This document shows positions 26,699 through 33,487 of a stretch of DNA of 50,965 nt, piece after piece; within the stretch, counting starts at the first letter, position 1; every line of letters starts with the position of its first letter. The DNA comes from CAXMST01 sp032122625. GTDB lineage: Bacteria > Actinomycetota > Thermoleophilia > Solirubrobacterales > 70-9. The translations under genes and the position numbers were made by a program. The stretch covers positions 1-50,965 of the forward strand of contig JAQBGG010000029.1 in the NCBI GenBank assembly GCA_032122625.1, read 5' to 3'. Under the pieces are notes generated by a model, which was given only the letters and a program-made list of their open reading frames with translations, searched no databases and had not been told where the DNA came from.

Positions 26699-26749
26699 CG
26701 GATCAGCGGTGATCAAGTGGACTCGGCCACCGGAGCGGCATTGGTGCCC
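26690..26749 (+). repeat. Decayed tail of the tRNA-Ala-linked repeat (copy 0)
   Basis: The stretch GCGGACCGCGGATCAGCGG, then TGGACTCGGCCACCGGAGCG and TTGGTGCCC, lines up with the last ~60 bases of repeats 1 and 3 (GCGGATACCC..TGGATT..GGGCACC..GGTGCCC), including the closing hairpin (one mismatch). No recognisable tRNA fragment remains 127 bases upstream, where the LinD-like gene ends. The methyltransferase stop is 24 bases after this hairpin, the same layout as the DUF2652 gene after repeat 3. Confidence 0.45.
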
Positions 26750-26773
26750 AAGGCGATTGCGGAACCGCGCGCG

Positions 26774-27391
26774 TCACGCACGCCTGAGCCGGAAGAAGCG
26801 CGGCTCAGCGTGCCTCACGTAGCGGGGCGCTTTCGAGGCGTCCATCGCTTGCTCATCGATGATCTCCCACTCGGAAAAGGCCGCTTCGATGTCCTCGCGG
26901 CTCGCGCCGCGCGGCAGCGGCCCTCTGCGCCCCGGCGCCCATGCCATCAGAAGCAGGTTGGCGCCGGGGCAGGCGAGAGCGCTCGCCGCGCGAGCCTCCT
27001 GCGCGCGCTGGGCATCGGTGAGCTCGTCGTGGAAGCATCCGAAGTCGAGGAGCAGTTGGAACCCGGAGCCGACCTCAGCGCCGTCCAGCGCCGTCACGTC
27101 GCCCTCGATCAGCTGGACCTCGACGCCGGCCTCTTGCGCCCGATCCGCCGCCTGGCGGAGCGCCCTCGGGACGAAGTCCACGCCCGTGACCTCCCATCCT
27201 CGGGCAGCCAGCTTCACCGCCCAGATGCCGCTCCCGCATCCGAGATCGAGCGCCTTGCCGTAGGGCTGCCGGCGCCCTGCCGCCTCGCGGTCGAACAGAG
27301 CTGAAATCTGCTCGGCGATCGGGCCCGATCCGGCCATCTGCTCCCACGGGGTGAACCCGACTCGGTAGAGCAACCTGTAGGCAAGGCTCAT
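26774..27391 (-). CDS. SAM-dependent class I methyltransferase
   Basis: 205 residues from ATG 27391 with a strong AAGGAGGT site before it. The SAM-binding motif is KALDLGCGSGIWAVKLAARG followed by VTGVDFVPRALRQAADRA (acidic residue at the end of beta-2) and LIEGDVTALDGAEVG. The N-terminus LAYRLLYRVGFTPWEQ resembles thiopurine/TehB-like small-molecule methyltransferases. The acceptor is unknown. With the GNAT gene it seems to form the cargo between repeat tail 0 and repeat 1. Confidence 0.86.
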   Translation of the reverse strand: MSLAYRLLYRVGFTPWEQMAGSGPIAEQISALFDREAAGRRQPYGKALDLGCGSGIWAVKLAARGWEVTGVDFVPRALRQAADRAQEAGVEVQLIEGDVTALDGAEVGSGFQLLLDFGCFHDELTDAQRAQEARAASALACPGANLLLMAWAPGRRGPLPRGASREDIEAAFSEWEIIDEQAMDASKAPRYVRHAEPRFFRLRRA

Positions 27392-27704
27392 TGGGTGACC
27401 TCCTTACGCTCGCCATCAACTTGAGCGGCGCGCGCATGACGCAGAGAATGGCGTCGATGCGCTTGGCTGGCAGTATCGCAGTGCGGGGTGAGCGTGGGTG
27501 GTTGGACGCAAGTGGACACGCCCACCCTCGCGCGCCGAACCCTTGGCCCAAGCGGTACCACCAGCATCGCCACCAGGCTGGAGCAGCGGCCGGCTCAGGG
27601 GAGGGCAAACGGGGGCTGAATTGCTCCGCCGCGGGCAGGATCCCGAGTAGACTCGGCATCGGCAAACCCGCTGACCAAGCCAAGACCGCTCTCGGGAAGG
27701 AACG
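27392..27704. promoter_or_regulatory. 313-bp divergent intergenic region
   Basis: Lies between the methyltransferase and GNAT starts and must hold both promoters. A perfect palindrome CCGAGT-AG-ACTCGG at 27643-27656, about 50 bases before the GNAT start, is a candidate regulator site. GGGAAGGAACG before 27705 is the GNAT ribosome-binding site. No gene is supported here. Confidence 0.4.
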
Positions 27705-28304
27705 ATGGCCGCCACGGTCCGCCTGACACGCACCGACGACGCGCCAACGCTGGACGACGTCCTGGCGGACGCACTCTTCGACGATCCCATCAACGTCTAT
27801 CTGGTGCCCGACGAGGCGCGCCGGGGCGCTGCCCTGCGCCGCGGCATGGGGCACGTTTTGCGGCAGCAGTATCTGCCCAATGACGCCGCCTGGACCACGG
27901 AGGACCTCAGCGGCGTTGCGCTCTGGGGTAAGCCGGATGATCCGAAGCCCTCGGTGCTCGGGCAACTGCGCCAGTTGCCGGCCTTCGCGTCCGCCTTCGG
28001 GCGGCACCTGCCTCGGGCAATGCGGGCGTTCGGGACGGTCGAGAAGCACCTTCCCCCTGAACCGCATTGGGTCCTTGACCTGCTCGCGGTTCGGCCCGAC
28101 CGGCAAGGACAGGGCATCGGATCGGCGCTGGTGACCGCCGGGCTGGCTGAGGCCGGCCGTATGGGCGTCCCGGCTTTCCTGGTTACGTCGAAACGTCGAA
28201 ACGTGCCCTTCTTCGAGCATGCCGGCTTCGACGTGATCGAGGAATTCGAGATTGGCCCCGTCGGTGTCTGGGCGATGCTTCACGCGGCAGCGCCGGCAGC
28301 CTGA
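27705..28304 (+). CDS. GNAT N-acetyltransferase
   Basis: 199 residues. The acetyl-CoA loop is in WVLDLLAVRPDRQGQGIGSA (RQGQGIG pattern), followed by LAEAGRMGVPAFLVTSKRRN and VPFFEHAGFDVIEEFEI, the normal last strands of the GNAT fold. The N-terminal half (DAPTLDDVLADALFDDPINV) matches GNATs that act on small amines or antibiotics; the substrate is not evident. It ends 31 bases before repeat 1, with the same gene-then-repeat order as the other plus-strand units. Confidence 0.87.
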   Translation: MAATVRLTRTDDAPTLDDVLADALFDDPINVYLVPDEARRGAALRRGMGHVLRQQYLPNDAAWTTEDLSGVALWGKPDDPKPSVLGQLRQLPAFASAFGRHLPRAMRAFGTVEKHLPPEPHWVLDLLAVRPDRQGQGIGSALVTAGLAEAGRMGVPAFLVTSKRRNVPFFEHAGFDVIEEFEIGPVGVWAMLHAAAPAA

Positions 28305-28335
28305 GGGCAATGAGAAGCGGTTCCAGCCCCGTATA

Positions 28336-28523
28336 TGGAGCTGATCGGGCTCGAACCGACGACCTCCTGGGTGCGATGCGGGGAGGCGTTGGGATGTCTG
28401 AGGCCGGGGAATCGGCTCAAGAAAGCGGATCGTGGTCCGCGGGCTCGTTTGACCCTCCAGCACGGATACCCATGGATTACCGGGGATTAGGTTGGATTTG
28501 GGCACCGGAACGTGGTTGGTGCC
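28336..28523 (+). repeat. tRNA-Ala 3'-half repeat, copy 1
   Basis: 28336-28377 is identical over 42 bases to positions 36221-36262, that is tRNA-Ala(CGC) from the anticodon loop to the discriminator base, in the same orientation. The tail then diverges from the tRNA (GCGGGGAGGC instead of CCAGGCGCTC) and ends in the hairpin GGGCACC..GGTGCC; the arm starts 127 bases after the GCGAT of the core. The tail contains spaced GGAT words. The 353-base gap 28305-28657 holds this repeat and the leader of the amidase gene, and no other gene that I can support. Confidence 0.85.
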
Positions 28524-28657
28524 GATTGAGTTTGGGTGAGAAGCCCCAGCTCGCGGTGATCGCCAGGCACCACGCGGTGGCGCTTGCGCAAGAGGGAGGC
28601 CGACGCCCACCTCGTCCTGGGCGGTAGTGGTTAGAGTCGGCGCCCAGAGGCACCTGG

Positions 28658-30079
28658 ATGGATGTATCCGATTACGCGGCCTGCGACGCCACCGCCCTGG
28701 CGGAACTGATTGCGGCGCGGCAGGTCAGCGCCGCCGAGGTACGCCAGGCCGCGCTGCAGGCGATCGAGCAGGTGGAGCCCGAGTTGAATGCCGTGGTGAG
28801 CGGCCCATTCGAGGATGCAACAGCGGGGGAGGGGCCGTTTGCGGGTGTCCCGTTCGGTGTCAAGGACACGCTCTGGGAACGGGGTCGCCCCTACGACTTC
28901 GGCAGCCGGCTGCTCGAAGGCCAGGTCGCGGCGCTCGATTCGACAATAGCCGTGCGGTTTCGCGCGGCTGGGCTGCTCAGTCTCGTTCGTACCGCCACCC
29001 CGGAGTTCGGCGGCAACTTCGACACTGCTCCCGTGCTCCGCGGACCGACTCGTAACCCGTGGGATCCAACCCGCAGCCCTGGGGGGTCGAGCGGCGGCTC
29101 GGCCGCACTGGTTGCGGCTCGCGCTCTCCCGATCGCTCACGGAAACGATGGCGCCGGCTCGATCCGCGTGCCGGCCGCGTGGTGTGGGCTCGTGGGGCTC
29201 AAGCCCTCGCGTGGGCGAACGCCGATCGGTCCGCTGGTCGGAGAGGCGCCGGGCGGGCTCCCGCACGAGTTCGCCCTCAGCCGCACCGTGCGGGACGCCG
29301 CCGGCTTGCTCGACGCGGTTTGCGGACCTGCTCCGGGCGATCACTACTACGTGACAAGGCCGGCGCGCCCGCTCGCCACGCGCCTCGGCGAGGATCCGTG
29401 CCGGCTCAGGATCGCCATGCACACCCGCTCATACTGGGGACATGAGACAGGGGGAGAGCAACGGGAAGCTGTCGAGCGCGTCGCCCGATGCCTTGAGGGA
29501 CTGGGGCACAGCGTCGAGGAAGAGCCTCCGCCCGTCGATGCCGAGGCATTCCGGGCGCTCCACCTCGTCGTGTGGCCATGGCTGATCGCCACAATCGCCA
29601 CCGCACTGGCTGCGATGGCAGGTCGAGTGGCGAGTGCCGAGAGCGTCGAGACGGCAACCCTCGCCTGTATCCGTCGCGCGCGCAAGACTGGGGCACTCGA
29701 CATCTCGACCGCGGAGTCGATCCGGAACGCGGAATCGCGGCAACTGGGTGCGTTTCTCGATCGCTTCGATCTCCTGCTCTCTCCCACCACGCCCTCTGGA
29801 CCGCCGCTTGCAGGGGTGCCGGCACACGATGACGCGGCCTACGCGGACGTAGAGCGATGGATTGACGACTTCTACGCGGTCTCGCCCTACACCCCGATCG
29901 CGAATTCGACCGGTCAGCCGTCGATCAGTTTGCCGCTTGGGGCGACTGAGGACGGCCTTCCGGCCGGAGTGATGCTTACGGCGCAGACGCTGCGCGAGGA
30001 CGTTCTCCTCCAGGTGGCGGCCCAGCTTGAGCACGCGATGCCGTGGATCGACCGTCGGCCGAAGGTGTCCGCCGAGTAA
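28658..30079 (+). CDS. Amidase signature family enzyme
   Basis: 473 residues, full length. The Ser-cisSer-Lys triad is in place: Lys in GVPFGVKDTLWERG, and the serines in RSPGGSSGGSAALVAARALP with GNDGAGSIRVPAAWCGLVGL after it. The C-terminal half (LSPTTPSGPPLAGVP, STGQPSISLPLGATEDGLPA) is typical of hydrolases acting on aryl or short-chain amides and not of GatA. No GatB or GatC is nearby. It is the only gene of its unit; a hairpin overlaps its stop and repeat 2 follows 96 bases later. Confidence 0.88.
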   Translation: MDVSDYAACDATALAELIAARQVSAAEVRQAALQAIEQVEPELNAVVSGPFEDATAGEGPFAGVPFGVKDTLWERGRPYDFGSRLLEGQVAALDSTIAVRFRAAGLLSLVRTATPEFGGNFDTAPVLRGPTRNPWDPTRSPGGSSGGSAALVAARALPIAHGNDGAGSIRVPAAWCGLVGLKPSRGRTPIGPLVGEAPGGLPHEFALSRTVRDAAGLLDAVCGPAPGDHYYVTRPARPLATRLGEDPCRLRIAMHTRSYWGHETGGEQREAVERVARCLEGLGHSVEEEPPPVDAEAFRALHLVVWPWLIATIATALAAMAGRVASAESVETATLACIRRARKTGALDISTAESIRNAESRQLGAFLDRFDLLLSPTTPSGPPLAGVPAHDDAAYADVERWIDDFYAVSPYTPIANSTGQPSISLPLGATEDGLPAGVMLTAQTLREDVLLQVAAQLEHAMPWIDRRPKVSAE

Positions 30080-30093
30080 TCCCCGCTGGGGAT
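30079..30093 (+). terminator. Hairpin at the amidase stop
   Basis: Perfect 6-bp stem ATCCCC/GGGGAT with a GCT loop, beginning on the last base of the TAA stop codon. Probable terminator or transcript end. Confidence 0.5.
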
Positions 30094-30175
30094 CCGGACG
30101 GCTATGAGCCGGTTCCGCTTCGAGGCTGAGACGGTGGTTCGGCGCTGCCGGCGGGATCCGCAGGGGTTCCTCGAG

Positions 30176-30363
30176 TGGAGCTGATCGGGCTCGAACCGAC
30201 GACTCCTGGGTGCGATGCGGGGAGGCTTCGCACGTCGGGAAGCGCCTGATCCCGCTCTGGCAAGCGAGATCCAGGCTGCATTCCCCCCGCAGGACCCGCT
30301 GCAGATAGCCGCGTATACCTGTGGATGTCTCTGGATATGGGCACCAGGACCAAGCCAGTGCCC
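30176..30363 (+). repeat. tRNA-Ala 3'-half repeat, copy 2
   Basis: 30176-30216 matches the 42-bp core with one C missing (GACGACTCCTGGG). The tail starts GCGGGGAGGC as in copy 1, is diverged in the middle, and ends TGGATGTCTCTGGATATGGG with hairpin GGGCAC..GTGCCC; the arm starts 127 bases after the core GCGAT. The gap 30080-30418 (339 bases) holds this repeat and the leader of the next gene only. Confidence 0.83.
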
Positions 30364-30418
30364 AATCGTCCCACGTCGACTAGGTGATTGCGCCTCCGCG
30401 GTCTAGGCTGCGCACCAC

Positions 30419-31705
30419 ATGGTGGAGCAACCCGAGACCCGCTACGCCGCCAACGGCGACGTGCAGATCGCCTACCAGGTGGTGGGGGAAGGGCCGCTCG
30501 ACCTGGTCTTCGTTCCCGGTGGGCTGCACTCCCTGGATCCGACTTGGCTGCTGCCGGCGTTCAAGCGCTTCGTCGGTCGGCTCAGTGCCTTCGCACGGGT
30601 GATCCTCTATGACAAGCGAGGCCAGGGATCGTCCGACCGCGGCCCCGAGGTCGCGACGCTCGAGGACGATATGGCCGACCTCGTGGCCGTCCTCGATGCC
30701 GCCGCCGCGGGGAAGGTCGGTCTGTTCGGCCTTTCGGAGGGCGGGGCGATGAGTGCCCTGTTCGCCGCGAGCTACCCCGAGCGCACCCGGGGCGCCGCCT
30801 TCTTCGGGTCTTTCGTGCGCATGCCCCAGGATCACTTCGATCTCGAGACGCTCTTCGATCAGTGGGGCACGGGCGAGTCCCTGCGAGCGATCGCACCGAG
30901 CGTAGCCACCGCCGAATCCGTGAAGGCGTTCGCGGCTTTCGAGCGCTCGATCGGCAGCCCGGCGGCGATCCGCTCGCGAGTCGAGACGGCTCTCCTCAGT
31001 GACGTGCGCCCGATCCTCTCCACGCTTCAGGTGCCGACGCTGGTCCTGCATCGAGACGAGAAGTTCGTCCCGATCGAGTGCGGTCGGGAGATCGCCGAGC
31101 TCGTCCCGGGCTCCCGGTTCGTCGAGCTGCCCGGCGAGGATCACATCCCCTGGGTTGGCGATCTCGACTCCGTGGTGGACGAACTGGAGGAGTTCTTTAC
31201 GGGCGAGCGCCACGCGGCCGAGCCCGACCGTGCCCTGAAAACGGTGCTGTTCACCGACATCGTCGACTCCACCGCCCGCGCGTCGGAACTCGGCGATCTC
31301 AGATGGCGCAGTGTCCTCGACGCGCACGACGAGCTGACCCGATCGAGGGTCGCCGCCTACGAGGGCAGGCCGGTCAAGTCGACCGGTGACGGGTTCCTGG
31401 CGACGTTCGATGGCCCCGCGCGAGCCGTCCGCTGTGCTGGATCGATCACGCGGCGCATCGGCGAGCTTGGGATCGAGCTGCGTGCGGGCCTCCACACGGG
31501 CGAGTGCGAGCTCCGCGGTGAGGACGTCGGCGGGATCGCGGTCCACATCGGAGCCAGGGTTGGTGCACTCGGCAGCCCCGGCGAGGTCCTCGTCACGCGG
31601 ACCGTCAAGGATCTCGTCGTCGGTTCCGGAATCGAGTTCTCCGATCGTGGCGCGCACGTTCTCAAGGGCGTTCCCGACGAGTGGCAGCTCTTCGCTGCTT
31701 CCTAA
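30419..31705 (+). CDS. Alpha/beta hydrolase fused to a class III nucleotide cyclase domain
   Basis: 428 residues. Residues 1-~265 are an alpha/beta hydrolase: FVPGGLHSLDPTWLLPAFKR, VILYDKRGQGSSDRG, nucleophile elbow VGLFGLSEGGAMSALFAASY, and a C-terminal His in GEDHIPWVGD. Residues ~275-428 are a cyclase domain: KTVLFTDIVDSTARASELGD with the first metal Asp, and KSTGDGFLATFDGPARAVRC with the second, then LRAGLHTGECELRGEDVGG. It may make cAMP in response to a ligand sensed or cut by the hydrolase domain; that is inference. It ends five bases before repeat 3. Confidence 0.88.
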   Translation: MVEQPETRYAANGDVQIAYQVVGEGPLDLVFVPGGLHSLDPTWLLPAFKRFVGRLSAFARVILYDKRGQGSSDRGPEVATLEDDMADLVAVLDAAAAGKVGLFGLSEGGAMSALFAASYPERTRGAAFFGSFVRMPQDHFDLETLFDQWGTGESLRAIAPSVATAESVKAFAAFERSIGSPAAIRSRVETALLSDVRPILSTLQVPTLVLHRDEKFVPIECGREIAELVPGSRFVELPGEDHIPWVGDLDSVVDELEEFFTGERHAAEPDRALKTVLFTDIVDSTARASELGDLRWRSVLDAHDELTRSRVAAYEGRPVKSTGDGFLATFDGPARAVRCAGSITRRIGELGIELRAGLHTGECELRGEDVGGIAVHIGARVGALGSPGEVLVTRTVKDLVVGSGIEFSDRGAHVLKGVPDEWQLFAAS

Positions 31706-31709
31706 GCGA

Positions 31710-31874
31710 TGGAGCTGATCGGGCGATCCAGGGAGGCTTTGGGTGCCTGAATCCGAGGATTCGGCTTTGGCAAGCGGTTCCTGGTCCGGTGCCCGGTGCG
31801 GCCTTCTCGTGCGGATACCCGTGGATTGCCGGCTATTGGCCTGGATTCGGGCACCAGGACGTGGCTGGTGCCCG
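31710..31874 (+). repeat. tRNA-Ala 3'-half repeat, copy 3 (internally deleted core)
   Basis: The core keeps only TGGAGCTGATCGGG joined to CGATCCAGGGAGGC, so about 24 bases of the T-arm region are lost between two GGG runs. CGATCCAGG is the intact-tRNA version, AGGC the repeat version. The tail aligns along its whole length with copy 1 (GGATACCCGTGGATTGCCGG against GGATACCCATGGATTACCGG) and ends in a perfect 10-bp hairpin CGGGCACCAG/CTGGTGCCCG at 31848-31874; the GGGCACC arm starts 126 bases after the core. Confidence 0.8.
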
Positions 31875-31898
31875 ATTCGTGGTTGCCCCGCGGCGGGC

Positions 31899-33068
31899 TC
31901 AATCGCCGCTTGCAAGGGGCGGGGTGCCTGCACCTCCGACGGGCGCAAACCCGTCCTCCAGGATCGCCGCCGGCAGCGCCTCGTTGAAGACCGTCGGCAT
32001 GATCTGGTCCATCAGCGGGGTCACGTTCGCGAACAGCTCGATCGCCTCGTCGCTTCGGTCCTCGAGCTTGATTCGCCAGGTGAAGGTCGTGCTGCCGTCT
32101 TCGCGCTCGGTGAGCTCGATCGTCTCGAGGCATCTCGGCATCAGCGGCGGCCCGTCCGGGAGCGGCGTCCAGCGCCAGGTGAAGTAGTCGTAGGGATGGA
32201 AGTCGACGAATTCGCGTAGGGCATCCCCGGCTGCGCCGTGCGCGCAGTGGCTGACGGTGCCGAGGCCGATCCGCCCTTCGTCGTTCGGCGTCGTCTCGAT
32301 CCCTGTCTGGATCTCGCGGGGCTGCCAGCGCATCCGCTTGTCGGCCTCGACTGCGTACTGCCAGATGATGCTCGCCGGGAACGGCAGCGGCTCCGAGCTC
32401 AGCTCGTAGTCGGCGTCGTCGCTGGCGACGTAGTGGTCACGAGCGGATCGGCGTCGCTCCGCGGCGGCGCCGAGGTCGTGGACGCCGCCTGTGATCTCCC
32501 CGAACGAGTCGTAGGACTCGCGGTGCTCGGCCGGGGTGAAACCCTCCGGCAGGCGCTCGAGCAGCGGACCCGAGAGAAAGGCGTACGCCTCGGGGCCGCC
32601 CTGCTCGCAGATGCCGTTCTTCATCATCCGGTGGGCGAGGATCACATCGGATCCCGAGAGGTCCTCCATCCCGTCCTCGGCCGCGACGAGGAACTCGCCG
32701 AAGTGCCCGATGAACTTCAGATCGAGCGTAGGAATCGCCTCACAGGCCTCGCATCTGCAAGTCGTCGCGAGCGCCATGTCGCGGATCCGGTTGCCGAAGT
32801 CGTAGTAGCAGGACTCGACGAGTTCGATCAGGCGCTCGCCCTCGCCGAAGACCGGGGTCTCGGCGTAGCAGAGGACCGCGTCTCCCTCGAGCTTTACGAA
32901 CCGCAGCGGCGGCGTCAGCCGCTGGCGGATCAGCTTCGTGAGCTCGCTGATGATCGCGTGCGCGTGCTCGAGCTCGGTGCTGGTCAGGAACTCCGTGTAG
33001 CCGGAGATGTCGGCGAGCAGCAGGTATCCCCGCTTGACCGGTGGACCGGCTTCCGCTGCTTCGCTCAC
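31899..33068 (-). CDS. DUF2652 cyclase-like protein with SRPBCC domain
   Basis: 389 residues. Residues 1-~190 match DUF2652, which has a class III cyclase-like fold: RGYLLLADISGYTEFLTSTE (first Asp kept), FVKLEGDAVLCYAETPVFGE (second Asp kept) and LKFIGHFGEFLVAAEDGMED. A CxCxxC cluster (TTCRCEAC) lies between. Residues ~200-389 look like an SRPBCC/START-type ligand-binding domain (LPFPASIIWQYAVEADKRMR, FTWRIKLEDRSDEAIELFAN). This gene runs opposite to the other cargo and its stop is 25 bases from the repeat-3 hairpin. Cyclase activity is uncertain. Confidence 0.82.
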   Translation of the reverse strand: MSEAAEAGPPVKRGYLLLADISGYTEFLTSTELEHAHAIISELTKLIRQRLTPPLRFVKLEGDAVLCYAETPVFGEGERLIELVESCYYDFGNRIRDMALATTCRCEACEAIPTLDLKFIGHFGEFLVAAEDGMEDLSGSDVILAHRMMKNGICEQGGPEAYAFLSGPLLERLPEGFTPAEHRESYDSFGEITGGVHDLGAAAERRRSARDHYVASDDADYELSSEPLPFPASIIWQYAVEADKRMRWQPREIQTGIETTPNDEGRIGLGTVSHCAHGAAGDALREFVDFHPYDYFTWRWTPLPDGPPLMPRCLETIELTEREDGSTTFTWRIKLEDRSDEAIELFANVTPLMDQIMPTVFNEALPAAILEDGFAPVGGAGTPPLASGD

Positions 33069-33136
33069 GTGCGGATGCTATCCCGCAGGAGCGCCTGCCG
33101 CTGGTCCTTGGTGCGTCGCGCACGATCCGCGGCCAA

Positions 33137-33326
33137 TGGAGCTGATCGGGCTCGAACCGACGACCTCCTGGGTGCGATGCGGGGGGGCTGTACACCGGCG
33201 GAGTACCGCGACCCCCGCATGGCGAGCAGGACTACTCGCTGCCGCAGCTCTCGGGCGAAGAGGCTGGACCACCGAGGATGCTCACGGATGTCTTGGAATG
33301 TGGGCACTGGGCCGTCGGTAGTGCCC
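33137..33326 (+). repeat. tRNA-Ala 3'-half repeat, copy 4
   Basis: 33137-33178 is identical over 42 bases to the intact tRNA 3' half. The tail starts GCGGGGGGGC, is diverged in the middle, and ends GAGGATGCTCACGGATGTC with hairpin GGGCACT..AGTGCCC (7 bp); the arm starts 128 bases after the core GCGAT. The gap 33069-33487 (419 bases) holds this repeat, then about 160 bases with no recognisable feature that must contain the next gene's promoter. Confidence 0.85.
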
Positions 33327-33487
33327 GAGGGAGCTGCCGCCCCCACCGGAAGGCGTGCGGCGCGTGGGATCATCGGACTCCGCGAGCGCATCATCTCTTC
33401 GACGGGTGTGCCCTCGGCGACGACTGACCACAAGGAGATACGCTCCTCCAATGCGCTCGCCTGCTTCGACAACGGGGGGATTCGGGC

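Noticed and set aside
27440..27560. Possible further repeat tail (GTGCGGGGTGAGCGTGGG and following) between methyltransferase and GNAT genes
   Set aside because: Only a few short words match and the closing hairpin is missing.
28336..28377. A second complete tRNA-Ala gene at the repeat copies
   Set aside because: Only the 3' half from the anticodon loop is present; the acceptor 5' strand and D-arm are absent, so no cloverleaf can form.
27075..28610. 511-codon minus-strand frame across the GNAT gene and repeat 1
   Set aside because: It runs through the methyltransferase in a wrong frame and through the repeat; the GNAT and methyltransferase genes explain the region.
28310..28627. Plus-strand open frame containing RARTDDLLGAM, and similar frames at 33007-33321 and 36165-36374 (ELIGLEPTTSWV / ADRARTDDLLGA)
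   Set aside because: These are antisense translations of the tRNA-Ala 3' half and its repeats, not proteins.
28336..33326. The tRNA-linked repeats as a CRISPR array or true integron attC array
   Set aside because: Spacing is kilobases with genes between, no cas genes, no IntI and no GTTRRRY core sites; only an analogy to cassettes is justified.
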